The notes: generated from the sequence alone by a model not told the origin. Shown: positions 19,465 to 28,458, numbered from the stretch's first letter. The stretch is DNA of 64,000 nucleotides from Motiliproteus sp036964625 (GCA_036964625.1 JBALTG010000007.1:3694-67693); one strand, 5' to 3'. Numbers and translations are program-made.

Positions 19465-20136
19465 CAGACTACCGCCAGCCAGTCCATCACCATCGCCCTG
19501 TCGAAAGGGCGAATTCTGAAAGAAACGCTGCCGCTACTGGAGCAGGCCGGAATTGTGCCTGCCGAGGATATTTTCTCTAGCCGTAAGCTGATCTTTGATA
19601 CCAATCACCACCACATCAAGTTGCTGGTGATTCGGGCGACCGATGTACCGACCTACGTGGAATACGGCGCTGCCGATATGGGCGTATCGGGAAAAGATGT
19701 GTTGCTTGAGCACGGTGCCCGGGATATGTACGAGCCGCTGGATCTGAATATTGCCCGCTGTCGGCTGATGACTGCGGGGCTGGTTGACCCCAAGCCGGTG
19801 CAAGGACGGATCAAGGTGGCGAGTAAATTTGTCAATATCACCAAGCGTTACTTTGCCAGCCAGGGGCAGCAGGTTGATATCATCAAGCTTTACGGTGCGA
19901 TGGAACTCGCCCCGATTATGGGGCTGGCGGATTATATCGTGGATATCGTGGATACCGGCAATACCCTGATCGCAAACGGCATGCAGCCACTGGATATGAT
20001 CGCGCCGATCAGTACCCGGCTGGTGGTTAGCAAGGCGGCGATGAAGATGAAACATGCCCAGATCCAGCCGATTATTGACAGTCTTAGTGAGGCGGTAGAG
20101 CGGGCTAAAACTGCAGCTACTGAGGTTATTTCATGA
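19441..20136 (+). CDS. hisG: ATP phosphoribosyltransferase, short form
   Basis: 231 residues; the short HisG form, which normally needs HisZ (not in this window). ITIALSKGRILKETLPLLEQ at the start of the catalytic fold and DIVDTGNTLIANGMQPLD. The true start is ambiguous because four ATG codons occur in an ATGACC hexamer repeat at 19441-19464 with no clear Shine-Dalgarno. First enzyme of histidine synthesis; hisD overlaps its stop. Confidence 0.94.
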   Translation: MTMTMTMTQTTASQSITIALSKGRILKETLPLLEQAGIVPAEDIFSSRKLIFDTNHHHIKLLVIRATDVPTYVEYGAADMGVSGKDVLLEHGARDMYEPLDLNIARCRLMTAGLVDPKPVQGRIKVASKFVNITKRYFASQGQQVDIIKLYGAMELAPIMGLADYIVDIVDTGNTLIANGMQPLDMIAPISTRLVVSKAAMKMKHAQIQPIIDSLSEAVERAKTAATEVIS

Positions 20137-21440
20137 GTTCTCTGAAGCTGACACGGTTGAACCGCTGCCACGCTGATTTCGATGCTCAGCTGCAGCAGTT
20201 GCTGGCCTGGGATTCGGTCTCCAATCTGACGGTTAATCGGACCGTGGATGAGATACTGGGGCGGGTACGCAGCGAAGGCGATAGTGCGCTGGTCGAATAC
20301 AGCAACAGCTTTGATCGGCTCCGGGTCAGCAGCATGGCCGAGCTGGAGCTGGACGCCGAGCAGTTGCAACAGGCGCTCGCTAACCTCGGCACTGAGCAAC
20401 GCCGGGCGCTCGAGGTCGCCGCCAAGCGGGTGCGCGACTATCACCAGCACCAGGTGCAGCAATCCTGGCAGTACACCGAAGCCGACGGCACCCTGCTGGG
20501 GCAGCAAGTGACGCCGATGGACCGGGTGGGTATCTACGTACCCGGCGGCAAAGCCTCTTACCCCTCGTCGGTGCTGATGAATGCGATTCCAGCCAAGGTG
20601 GCCGGGGTTAAAGAGATTATCATGGTGGTACCGACCCCTGACGGGGTGGTTAATGAGCTGGTGATGGCCGCCGCCGCACTGGCCGGAGTCGATCGGGTGT
20701 TTACGATTGGCGGTGCCCAGGCGATCGCGGCGCTGGCGTACGGCACCGCCACCGTACCTCGGGTCGACAAAATTGTGGGGCCGGGAAATATCTATGTGGC
20801 GACCGCCAAGCGGGCGGTCTTTGGTCGGGTCGGGATCGATATGATCGCCGGCCCCTCCGAAATTCTGGTGGTCTGCGATGGCCATACCGATCCCGACTGG
20901 GTGGCGATGGATCTGTTCTCCCAGGCCGAGCATGATGAAGACGCCCAGTCGATTCTGATTAGCCCTGATGCCGCTTACCTGGACCAGGTACAGCAGAGCA
21001 TCGAGCGGTTGCTGCCCACGATGGAGCGGCAGCAGATTATCCGTCAGTCGCTGCAGGGGCGGGCGGCACTGATCGAAGTGACTGACCTGGAGCAGGCGGT
21101 CGAGCTGATTAACCGCATCGCCCCCGAACACCTGGAGCTTTCAGTTGAAGATCCTGAGGCGTTGCTGCCCGGAATTCGTCACGCGGGCGCGATCTTTATG
21201 GGCCGCTATACCGCCGAAGCGTTAGGCGATTACTGTGCGGGACCTAATCACGTGTTGCCGACGTCCGGGACGGCGCGTTTTTCGTCACCGCTGGGGGTAT
21301 ATGATTTTCAGAAACGTTCATCCTTGATCGGCTTCTCCGCCGCTGGCGCCAGTGCGCTGGGTAAAACCGCCTCGGTCTTGGCGCGGGGTGAGGGGCTGAC
21401 TGCTCATGCGCGCTCGGCCGAATATCGGATCAAAGACTGA
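20133..21440 (+). CDS. hisD: Histidinol dehydrogenase
   Basis: 435 residues. Conserved YVPGGKASYPSSVLMNAIPA, IVGPGNIYVATAKR, the catalytic region FSQAEHDEDAQSILI, and AGPNHVLPTSGTARFSSPL. Zn enzyme that oxidises histidinol to histidine in two NAD-dependent steps. Starts in the hisG stop codon. Confidence 0.97.
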   Translation: MSSLKLTRLNRCHADFDAQLQQLLAWDSVSNLTVNRTVDEILGRVRSEGDSALVEYSNSFDRLRVSSMAELELDAEQLQQALANLGTEQRRALEVAAKRVRDYHQHQVQQSWQYTEADGTLLGQQVTPMDRVGIYVPGGKASYPSSVLMNAIPAKVAGVKEIIMVVPTPDGVVNELVMAAAALAGVDRVFTIGGAQAIAALAYGTATVPRVDKIVGPGNIYVATAKRAVFGRVGIDMIAGPSEILVVCDGHTDPDWVAMDLFSQAEHDEDAQSILISPDAAYLDQVQQSIERLLPTMERQQIIRQSLQGRAALIEVTDLEQAVELINRIAPEHLELSVEDPEALLPGIRHAGAIFMGRYTAEALGDYCAGPNHVLPTSGTARFSSPLGVYDFQKRSSLIGFSAAGASALGKTASVLARGEGLTAHARSAEYRIKD

Positions 21441-21530
21441 CGTTAAACGTATTTTCGGATCGGCTAATGGCTGCGCTAACTCCGGCCAATAACCGATAAC
21501 TTCGTCCCTCTATCATCGACCGCAAATTCT

Positions 21531-22622
21531 ATGACTAAACAAACCGTGCAGCATCGCGTCGAGCGACTGATTCGCCCCGAAATTCGTGCGCTGAGTGCCT
21601 ATAACGTGCCGCCAGCGACCGGAATGGTCAAACTGGATGCGATGGAAAACCCCTATTCCTGGCCCGATGCCGTCAAACAGGCATGGCTGGATAAGCTCGC
21701 TCAGGTTGAGATCAATCGTTATCCGGAGCCGCAGGCACAGGCGGTCAAGGATGGCTTGCGCCGGGTGATGGGGATCGATGCGGAGTTTGAACTGCTGCTG
21801 GGTAATGGTTCGGACGAGATCATCCAGATTCTGGCGATGGCGATTGCCGGTGAGGGAAGTTGCGTGCTGGCACCCGAGCCCAGCTTTGTGATGTACCGGA
21901 TGATCGCCACATTCTGCCGTATCGATTATGTTGGAGTGCCGCTGGATAGTCGCTTTGATCTGGACCTGGCGGCGATGCTGGCGGTGATCGATGCTCGGCA
22001 GCCGGCGCTGATCTTCCTGTCGCAACCCAACAACCCGACCGGCAATCTGTTCAGTGTCGAGAAAATTCGTCGCATCGCCGAAGCCAGCACCGGTCTGGTG
22101 GTGGTCGACGAGGCTTACACGGCGTTTACCGACACCGACTCGTTGCATCTGCTCAATGACTACGACAACGTGTTGATCATGCGCACCCTGTCCAAGGTCG
22201 GACTGGCCGGATTACGCCTGGGTCTGCTGGTAGGGCGTCCGGAATGGTTGGCGGAGCTGGAAAAGCTGCGTCTGCCCTACAATATCAACGTGTTGACTCA
22301 GGCTAGTGCGGTGTTTGCGTTGGACAACTTCGAGCTGTTGCAGCAGCAGACCCAGCGGCTGCGTGCCGATCGTGCCGAGCTGTTACTTGCGTTACAAGCG
22401 CTCCCCGGGCTGCAGGTCTGGCCCAGTGAGGCTAATTTCCTGCTGGTGCGGATCATCGAGAAGCCGGTCATCGAGGTTCACGAGGGGCTAAAACAAGCGG
22501 GAGTGCTGGTGAAAAAGCTCGATGGCGCGCATCCGTCGTTGGCGGGTTGTCTGCGGGTTAATATCAGTACCCCGCCAGAGAATGCCCTGCTCCTCGATGT
22601 GTTACAGCCGCTGTTGGCTTAA
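21531..22622 (+). CDS. hisC: Histidinol-phosphate aminotransferase
   Basis: 363 residues, fold type I PLP enzyme. Substrate region LDAMENPYSWP, GNGSDEIIQILAMA, LSQPNNPTGNLFS, VVVDEAYTAF and the PLP lysine in RTLSKVGLAGLRLGLLVG. Transfers the amino group from glutamate to imidazole acetol phosphate. It is 90 bp after hisD on the same strand; I see no other signal in that gap. Confidence 0.96.
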   Translation: MTKQTVQHRVERLIRPEIRALSAYNVPPATGMVKLDAMENPYSWPDAVKQAWLDKLAQVEINRYPEPQAQAVKDGLRRVMGIDAEFELLLGNGSDEIIQILAMAIAGEGSCVLAPEPSFVMYRMIATFCRIDYVGVPLDSRFDLDLAAMLAVIDARQPALIFLSQPNNPTGNLFSVEKIRRIAEASTGLVVVDEAYTAFTDTDSLHLLNDYDNVLIMRTLSKVGLAGLRLGLLVGRPEWLAELEKLRLPYNINVLTQASAVFALDNFELLQQQTQRLRADRAELLLALQALPGLQVWPSEANFLLVRIIEKPVIEVHEGLKQAGVLVKKLDGAHPSLAGCLRVNISTPPENALLLDVLQPLLA

Positions 22623-22647
22623 CGCGGATCCAGCCGCCCCTTCTCGC

Positions 22648-23799
22648 TTAGTTGGGCCGTGTCGGTGGGCGGTGGCCGATCGTTACATCCAGGCTCAGTG
22701 GTTCGTTATCGCGCAGCAGTCCCATCGTAATCACCGTGCCAGGCTTGGCGGCGGCAATCTGGTTCATCGCACCATGGCCGCTCTGGATTAATCTTGCATC
22801 GATCTTGAGCAGGATGTCACCGGGTTGAAGGCCGGCTTGATGCGCCGGACTGTCGCGAAATATTCCCGCAATGATCAGTCCTTTTTCATCATTAATGCCG
22901 AACGATTCCGCCAGTGCCGGGGTCATCACCTGGATCTCAATGCCCAGCCAGCCACGGACGATACGGCCCTGTTCGATAATGCCTTGTAACACACTAGTGA
23001 CCAGATCGGAGGGGATCGCGAAGCCGATCCCCTGGGAACCGCCCGAGCGGGAGAAGATCGCCGTGTTAATACCAATCATATAGCCCTGGGCGTTGATCAG
23101 CGCGCCACCGGAGTTCCCGGGATTGATGGCGGCATCGGTCTGGATGAAGTTCTCGTAGGTGTTGATGCCGAGCTGGTTGCGACCGGTCGCACTGATAATC
23201 CCCATGGTGACGGTTTGACCGACGCCATAGGGGTTGCCGATGGCCAGCACCACGTCTCCAATGCGAATCGACTCTGACGAGATCAGGTTGATCGGCGCCA
23301 GATTGCCCAGTTCTACCTTGAGTATGGCCAGATCCGTTTCCGGGTCCGTGCCGATGACGCGGGCTTCGGCCTCGCGACCATCGCGCAACGCAACTAGGAT
23401 GCTATCGGCCTGGGCAACCACATGATTGTTAGTGACGATGTAGCCTTGCGGGCTGATAATAACTCCGGAGCCGAGGCTGGAGAGATATTTTTTGCGTGCG
23501 GCATCCTGCTTATCGTCATAGAAATCGCGACTGTTCCTATCCTCGGATTGGGAAGGGCCTTCGACACGGGTGCGGGTGTAGATGTTGACCACCGCGGATG
23601 CGGCTTTACTCACTGCATCGGCATAGGAGACCGGACCAGAACCCTGGGCTGGCGTCATGGCTTGCGCTGGGGAAACCTGATGGATCTCTACCGGAGCCTG
23701 GCCGGTGCTGATACCCTGTGGGAAAAAGGTTAGCATCAGCAACGCTACCAAGATGCCCGCTAATATCGGCCACAGCAGGAAAGAGGTCAGTTTACTCAT
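22648..23799 (-). CDS. degS: Membrane-anchored site-1 serine protease, DegS/AlgW type
   Basis: 383 residues from the ATG at 23799; the open frame reaches 23910 but would place sequence ahead of the membrane anchor. N-terminal anchor LLWPILAGILVALLMLTFF, trypsin-like protease with His in IVTNNHVV, Asp in DPETDLAILKVE and Ser in AINPGNSGGALINAQG, then one PDZ domain (LAESFGINDEKGLIIAGIF). It senses misfolded outer membrane proteins and starts RseA/MucA cleavage to release sigma-E. Divergent from the NIF3 gene. Confidence 0.93.
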   Translation of the reverse strand: MSKLTSFLLWPILAGILVALLMLTFFPQGISTGQAPVEIHQVSPAQAMTPAQGSGPVSYADAVSKAASAVVNIYTRTRVEGPSQSEDRNSRDFYDDKQDAARKKYLSSLGSGVIISPQGYIVTNNHVVAQADSILVALRDGREAEARVIGTDPETDLAILKVELGNLAPINLISSESIRIGDVVLAIGNPYGVGQTVTMGIISATGRNQLGINTYENFIQTDAAINPGNSGGALINAQGYMIGINTAIFSRSGGSQGIGFAIPSDLVTSVLQGIIEQGRIVRGWLGIEIQVMTPALAESFGINDEKGLIIAGIFRDSPAHQAGLQPGDILLKIDARLIQSGHGAMNQIAAAKPGTVITMGLLRDNEPLSLDVTIGHRPPTRPN

Positions 23800-23870
23800 G
23801 GCGATCTCGATTCTGAATAAGTGGCCATTATACGGACAGCGTCTTTTGATTGGTATTTGAATTCGAGGAT

Positions 23871-24638
23871 ATGACCGTGGCCGTAGGCTTAACTCAATTA
23901 ATTGAAACACTTGACCAGTGGCTGCAACCCGGGAAGATCAGTGACTATTGCCCCAACGGGCTACAGGTTGAAGGTCGTGCTGAGGTGCGACGAATTGTCA
24001 CCGGGGTGACCGCCAGTCAGGCATTGCTCGATGCCGCTGTGCTGGCTGAAGCCGATGCGATACTGGTGCATCATGGCTATTTTTGGCGGGGTGAGGATGC
24101 GTGCGTGCGGGGCATGAAAAAACGTCGCTTACAGACGCTGCTCAGTCACGATATCAGTCTGATCGCCTATCATCTGCCGCTCGATATTCATCCCCAGCTC
24201 GGTAATAATGTGCAGTTGGCAAAGCGGTTAGGGCTACAGGTCGAAGGTCCTCTTGAGCGCGACAGCCGCAACCCGGTTGGGCTCTGGGGGCGCTTGAGTC
24301 CGCCTCTTGCTGCTGCCGAATTTGCAGCGCTGATTGAGCGGGCGTTGGGGCGACAACCGCAGCATATAGCGGGCACAGGGGATCTGATTCGCACCGTTGG
24401 CTGGTGTACCGGTGCGGCCCAGGGCTATATAGACCATGCTATTAGCCGCGGTCTTGATGCGTTTATCAGCGGAGAGATTTCAGAGCCAACGGTTTATGCT
24501 GCGCGTGAAAGCGGGGTGCATTACTTTGCTGCGGGTCATCATGCGACCGAACGCTTCGGGGTGCAGGCGCTGGGTGAACGACTGGCCGATGAGCTGGATA
24601 TTGAGCACTGTTATATCGAGTTGGATAACCCGGTTTGA
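23871..24638 (+). CDS. NIF3-like dinuclear metal centre hexameric protein
   Basis: 255 residues. Metal ligands are visible in AILVHHGYFW (HHG), IAYHLPLDIHPQLGNN and HYFAAGHHATERFGVQAL. Family is NIF3/DUF34 (YbgI in E. coli), also annotated as a GTP cyclohydrolase I type 2 homologue; its physiological role is unsettled. GAGGA is only 1 nt before ATG 23871, so the GTG at 23877 (7-nt spacing) may be the real start. Confidence 0.9.
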   Translation: MTVAVGLTQLIETLDQWLQPGKISDYCPNGLQVEGRAEVRRIVTGVTASQALLDAAVLAEADAILVHHGYFWRGEDACVRGMKKRRLQTLLSHDISLIAYHLPLDIHPQLGNNVQLAKRLGLQVEGPLERDSRNPVGLWGRLSPPLAAAEFAALIERALGRQPQHIAGTGDLIRTVGWCTGAAQGYIDHAISRGLDAFISGEISEPTVYAARESGVHYFAAGHHATERFGVQALGERLADELDIEHCYIELDNPV

Positions 24639-24676
24639 TCGGCCGGGCAGCCGGCCTGGGATCTCGGGGCGTTGAC

Positions 24677-24720
24677 TGCCAGCCTTCATCTGGTGTAAAG
24701 GCCGTCGGCGAAGGCTGGCA
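24677..24720. terminator. Bidirectional hairpin between nif3 and zapG
   Basis: Perfect 11-bp arms TGCCAGCCTTC / GAAGGCTGGCA with a 22-nt loop in the gap between two convergent genes. No long T-run, so termination activity is inferred. Confidence 0.55.
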
Positions 24721-24726
24721 TAGCGT

Positions 24727-25224
24727 TTAGCGTGAGCCGGGAGTGTGATCCGCGGTTAACGAGGGGTCATGAAGGGGATCGTCCCGTTGCAGTCCGAACT
24801 GTTCTGACAGGGTTCCCTCCGCTTTAGGGTCCTGCTTGGGGGCGTAATCGCGTGGCGGTTCGGTCGCCCCAACAGCGGCACTATCAGTATCCGCAGTCTC
24901 CGCTTCTGCGGGGCGCTCAAGGCTGATTAGCAACGGCTCATCGCTACACAATTGGCTCGCGCTGCTGGACAGGTGTTGGTGAACGTCGCGGTAACTGCTG
25001 GTCAGGTTATTGACTAGATCAGCGGTTTTGGCAAAATGGCTACTGACATCAATCTTATAATTTTCAAACTCCCGCCGGGCATCATTGAGCTCTTCGATCA
25101 GGGCCTCTTTGCTGCGGGCATTGGTGCTGCTGCGGGCAATGAGTAATCCCAGCACGATGCCGATGATAAGTGTTACAGCTCCAACGAGCCAGATGGATTG
25201 AACGGCTGAATCCACGAAAATCAC
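24727..25224 (-). CDS. zapG: Z-ring associated protein ZapG (YhcB, DUF1043)
   Basis: 165 residues. One N-terminal membrane helix (IWLVGAVTLIIGIVLGLLIA), then a coiled coil (ALIEELNDARREFENYKIDV) with the family stretch HFAKTADLVNNLTSSYRDVH, and a disordered acidic C-terminal tail. YhcB/ZapG links cell division with envelope and rod-shape synthesis. Convergent with the NIF3 gene; the degS-yhcB neighbourhood is conserved. Confidence 0.93.
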   Translation of the reverse strand: MIFVDSAVQSIWLVGAVTLIIGIVLGLLIARSSTNARSKEALIEELNDARREFENYKIDVSSHFAKTADLVNNLTSSYRDVHQHLSSSASQLCSDEPLLISLERPAEAETADTDSAAVGATEPPRDYAPKQDPKAEGTLSEQFGLQRDDPLHDPSLTADHTPGSR

Positions 25225-25374
25225 TCCCCAATAATTTAATAACCTTTAGCCTCGACGATACTGTAATTTTCGTATGAAGACAAAGGCATCGATGCATAAT
25301 GCGATCAGGTTTGCGTTTGCGCCTGCGTGGACGGCATTGCTATAGTCCGCGTTTTATTTTTCCAGGTAGCTAGC

Positions 25375-25914
25375 GTGAAACAATTGATCCTCGGAGGTGC
25401 TCGTTCCGGCAAGAGCCGCTTGGCTGAACGACTGGCGCTGCAGTCAGGACTCGAGGTGACCTATATCGCCACCGCATCCGCAGGCGATGCGGAGATGCAG
25501 CAGCGGATTCAGCATCACCGTGATCGACGTCCGTCACATTGGCATCTGGTCGAAGAACCGCTTGCGCTAGCTCAGGTACTGCAGCAACATGCGGGCCACC
25601 TAAACCTGCTGCTGGTTGACTGCCTGACCCTGTGGCTGAGTAATTTAATCTGTTTGGAGCAACCCGCTGAGCTACAGCGTCAGCGCGAAGCATTGCTGAC
25701 GGTGCTGCCGACGTTGCCCGGCCAGATTATCCTGGTTTCCAACGAAGTCGGGATGGGCATTGTGCCGATGGGGGCCTTGAGTCGCCAGTTTCAGGATGAG
25801 ATGGGGCTGTTGCAGCAGCGTGTTGCCGCCTGCTGCGAGCGGGTGGTGTTAACTGTGGCGGGATTGCCCCATGTGTTAAAGCCCGCCGGGACTTTTTTGA
25901 AAATCGAGGATTGA
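25375..25914 (+). CDS. cobU: Adenosylcobinamide kinase / phosphate guanylyltransferase
   Basis: 179 residues from the GTG at 25375 (AGG 8 nt upstream). Walker A GGARSGKS, the catalytic HHRDRRPSHWHLVEEP block, VDCLTLWLSNL and VSNEVGMGIVP are CobU signatures. It phosphorylates adenosylcobinamide and adds GMP in cobalamin nucleotide-loop assembly. Followed by cobT after 6 bp. No cobalamin riboswitch is evident upstream (25225-25374). Confidence 0.95.
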   Translation: MKQLILGGARSGKSRLAERLALQSGLEVTYIATASAGDAEMQQRIQHHRDRRPSHWHLVEEPLALAQVLQQHAGHLNLLLVDCLTLWLSNLICLEQPAELQRQREALLTVLPTLPGQIILVSNEVGMGIVPMGALSRQFQDEMGLLQQRVAACCERVVLTVAGLPHVLKPAGTFLKIED

Positions 25915-25920
25915 AAACCA

Positions 25921-26982
25921 GTGACGATGAAACCAGAGTGGACGACCGCTGCTGTTAGCCCCGTTAATTTAGAGATGCGTGAGCAGGCGTTGGCCTATCA
26001 GGATCAGCTCACCAAGCCGCAAGGCTCACTGGGTCAGCTGGAGCGAATAGCGGTGCAGTTTTCTGCCCTGCAGGGGCGACTTACGCCCGAACTGGAGCGG
26101 GTCTCTATCACGGTATTTGCCGCCGATCACGGAGTTGCCGATGAGGGGGTATCGGCTTTTCCGCAAGCGGTAACGGCCGAGATGGTGCGCAACTTTTCGC
26201 GCGGAGGTGCCGCGATCTGTGTTTTAGCACGCCAAATCGGTGCCAGTTTCGAGGTGGTTAATCTCGGTACGGTAGCTGAGCTTGAACCTTTGCCTTCTGT
26301 GCTCGAGCGTCGAATCGGCCCCGCCACTGCGAATTTCTGTGTCACGGCAGCGATGACCCAGGACCAACTGACGCAGGCGTTGGCCGCAGGATTTGAGGCC
26401 GCTGAGCGCGCACAGCAGCAGGCCGCGCAGCTGTTTATCGGCGGCGAAATGGGGATTGCCAACACCACCTCTGCGACAGCGTTGGCGGCCGTCCTACTGG
26501 AGCGGCCGGTGATCGAACTGACAGGGCCGGGTACGGGAGTCGATGCCAGCGGCGTGCAGCATAAAGTTGAGGTGATCGAGCGGGCGCTTGAGCTGCATCG
26601 GCAGGCGTTGAAGGATCCTGCCGCCGTGCTGCGCTGTCTGGGCGGGTTTGAGATTGCCGCCCTGGTAGGTGCCTTTATTCGTTGCGCCCAGCGGGGTATT
26701 CCGGTGTTAGTGGATGGGTTTATTACCACCGCCGCCGCGCTGATCGCTTGTCGGATCAACCCGGGTGTGCGCCCTTGGTTACTGTTTTCGCATAATTCGG
26801 CGGAACCCGGACACAGGGCGATACAGCAGGCCCTGGAGGCCGAAACCGTATTGGATCTGGGGATGCGCCTGGGCGAGGGCAGTGGGGCCGCCGTAGCGGT
26901 TCCCCTGCTTCGCTCCGCCTGCGCCTTGCAGGCGGAGATGTCGACCTTTGCCGACGCGGCAGTGTCTGACCAGGGGGCCTAA
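25921..26982 (+). CDS. cobT: Nicotinate-nucleotide-dimethylbenzimidazole phosphoribosyltransferase
   Basis: 353 residues from GTG 25921 (ATG 25927 possible). CobT signatures: LTKPQGSLGQLERIA, FAADHGVADEGVSAFPQAVT, FIGGEMGIANTTSATAL and LGMRLGEGSGAAVAVPLL with the catalytic Glu. It activates the lower ligand base for cobalamin. Its TAA overlaps an ATG that opens the repeat-encoded frame leading to cobC. Confidence 0.96.
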   Translation: MTMKPEWTTAAVSPVNLEMREQALAYQDQLTKPQGSLGQLERIAVQFSALQGRLTPELERVSITVFAADHGVADEGVSAFPQAVTAEMVRNFSRGGAAICVLARQIGASFEVVNLGTVAELEPLPSVLERRIGPATANFCVTAAMTQDQLTQALAAGFEAAERAQQQAAQLFIGGEMGIANTTSATALAAVLLERPVIELTGPGTGVDASGVQHKVEVIERALELHRQALKDPAAVLRCLGGFEIAALVGAFIRCAQRGIPVLVDGFITTAAALIACRINPGVRPWLLFSHNSAEPGHRAIQQALEAETVLDLGMRLGEGSGAAVAVPLLRSACALQAEMSTFADAAVSDQGA

Positions 26983-27230
26983 TGTGCACAGACATAGTCT
27001 CCACGGATCTAGTCTCCATAGACATAGTGCCCACGGATCTAGTTTCCACAGACATAGTCTCCACGGATCTAGTCTCCATAGACATAGTGCCCACGGATCT
27101 AGTTTCCACAGACATAGTATCCATGGACATAGTATCCACGGACATAGTGCCCACGGATCGAGTCTCCGCAGACATAGTATCTACGGACCGAGTGTCCACG
27201 GACATAGTGACCAGGGTGCATAATGTCTGA
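26982..27230 (+). other. Repeat-encoded open frame linking cobT and cobC
   Basis: 82 codons whose ATG overlaps the cobT stop (TAATG) and whose stop overlaps the cobC start region. The product would be a pentapeptide repeat of the form (T/I)-D-(I/L)-V-(S/P). Ribosomes finishing cobT could read through this frame and reach cobC, so it may preserve translational coupling. No homology to a known protein is visible; whether it is translated is unknown. Confidence 0.35.
26991..27215. repeat. Fifteen-copy 15-bp tandem repeat between cobT and cobC
   Basis: 225 bp made of 15 imperfect units related to GACATAGTCTCCACG. A higher-order 60-bp duplication is nearly perfect: 27001-27060 and 27061-27120 differ at one base. 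Because the unit length is a multiple of three and lacks stops, several frames are open on both strands; these are repeat products, not independent evidence of genes. Confidence 0.95.
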
Positions 27231-27900
27231 GCGCCTGGTCATTGATCTGCTTCGCCACGGTGCCTGTAACGACGCTCAGATCTATCGGGGACGGACCGAT
27301 TCGTCTTTGTCACAACTGGGCTGGGCACAGATGCACGCGGCCTTGGCTGCGGGACAGGATCTGCGCTGGCAACGCGTCTACAGTTCCCCGCTGCAGCGTT
27401 GTCGGCTGCCTGCTCAGCTGCTGGCTGAGCGATTAGGGCTACCGTTGCAGCTGGAGGTGCGGCTGCAAGAGATCGATTTTGGCAGCTGGGACGGGCAGTC
27501 GCTGGAACAGATCTGGCAGCAGCAGTCGGCGCAGGTGCAGGCTTTCTGGGAGGATCCTGAAGCCTTTCCCCCCCCCGGCGGGGAGTCGATTCAGAGTCTG
27601 CAGCAACGGGTGGCGGTCCAGGTGCAGCGATGGCTAGCGGCGTGCTGCGGTGCGGGAGCGGACACGCATATCCTCTGTGTCAGTCATGGCGGGGTGATTC
27701 GTGCGTTGCTGTGTCAGCTATTGAAGATGCCGGTGGTGGTGGGCCAGCAATTGAGCCTGGACTATGGTTCGCTGACCCGGATCGAACTGTATCCGAATGC
27801 TCCGCAGGAAGGTACTCAGCAGGACAGTGCCGCGCCAGCGTTTTATTCTCAGGTGATATTTATTAACCGTAAGCCGACGTTAAGCGACTATGGCAGCTGA
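27223..27900 (+). CDS. cobC: Alpha-ribazole phosphatase / histidine phosphatase family protein
   Basis: 225 residues. RHG catalytic motif LLRHGACNDAQIYRGRTD, second Arg in SSPLQRCRLPAQLLAERL, and the catalytic His in ILCVSHGGVIRALL. In the cobU-cobT context it most likely dephosphorylates alpha-ribazole 5-phosphate or adenosylcobalamin 5-phosphate. It has a C-terminal extension with no assigned role. cobS, often next, is not found intact. Confidence 0.9.
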   Translation: MSERLVIDLLRHGACNDAQIYRGRTDSSLSQLGWAQMHAALAAGQDLRWQRVYSSPLQRCRLPAQLLAERLGLPLQLEVRLQEIDFGSWDGQSLEQIWQQQSAQVQAFWEDPEAFPPPGGESIQSLQQRVAVQVQRWLAACCGAGADTHILCVSHGGVIRALLCQLLKMPVVVGQQLSLDYGSLTRIELYPNAPQEGTQQDSAAPAFYSQVIFINRKPTLSDYGS

Positions 27901-28039
27901 GCCGGATCCTACCGATAGCCGATCGGAGCTTACTCGTTGGCGCCAACCACTGCAGCTTTTAACCGACCCGTGCAGGCCCCATGGGTTTCCGCTAAACTTA
28001 CTTGTATTAGCTGCAAACATTACCTCGCTGAGGGTTTGA
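27890..28039 (+). other. Short open frame overlapping cobC stop, possible cobS remnant
   Basis: 49 codons from an ATG 11 bp inside cobC, the position where cobS often starts. The product contains TRWRQPLQLLT, faintly like a CobS N-terminus, but the rest has no CobS character and it ends early. It may be a decayed 5-prime end or chance. Confidence 0.2.
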
Positions 28040-28093
28040 TTCTCGCGATTCGCCCCCATATTGTTATTATCATTTTTTGTAAGTTACCCGTTG

Positions 28094-28318
28094 ATGCCGT
28101 ACCCCCTAAACGATACAGATTTAAGCCAGCTTCGCGCGCTGACGCGTACCCTGACCATCCGCCAGCTTGAGACTGCCCGTGACTGGGTGCAGGAGTGCAT
28201 TGAAGAGCGCAGTCAGCGAATCCAGCGCAGTGTCGGAGAGCGGCACCAGAAGGAGCTGCGGGCGCAGATGGCCAAAGCCGGTATTAGCTGGGAAGAGTTC
28301 CAGGATGCGCTGAAATAG
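28094..28318 (+). CDS. Small H-NS-oligomerisation-like protein
   Basis: 74 residues from the ATG at 28094. Entirely helical and charged, with LRALTRTLTIRQLETARDWV, a coiled-coil stretch ECIEERSQRIQRSVGERHQK and the end AKAGISWEEFQDALK. The layout resembles the N-terminal dimerisation region of H-NS-type proteins, including the GI-(S/D)-x-E-E-(F/L) end, but there is no C-terminal AT-hook DNA-binding domain. It could act like a truncated H-NS antagonist or be an unrelated small coiled-coil protein. Function not assigned. Confidence 0.5.
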   Translation: MPYPLNDTDLSQLRALTRTLTIRQLETARDWVQECIEERSQRIQRSVGERHQKELRAQMAKAGISWEEFQDALK

Positions 28319-28458
28319 CGTCTCGCTAGCTGGGCATTGATCGATTTTTCTGCGCAGCCCGCCTGGGTATGATTAGTGATAACCGTTTTAAACGGGTTCT
28401 TCAACGCCAGACTCAGCGATCGCATAACGCCCAAATGTGGCCGCTACCTGCGGTTGTT

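Noticed and set aside
19932..21131. 399-codon antisense frame over hisD, and similar long antisense frames over murA and hisG
   Set aside because: They mirror highly conserved genes in a GC-rich genome and have no ribosome sites or family features.
25225..25374. Cobalamin riboswitch before cobU
   Set aside because: No B12-box-like conserved core or long structured leader was seen.
26991..27215. CRISPR array
   Set aside because: Units are contiguous 15-mers with no spacers.
26756..27223. Minus- and plus-strand repeat-protein frames across the cobT-cobC gap as independent genes
   Set aside because: They arise because the 15-bp repeat has no stops in several frames; only the frame linking cobT and cobC has a functional argument.
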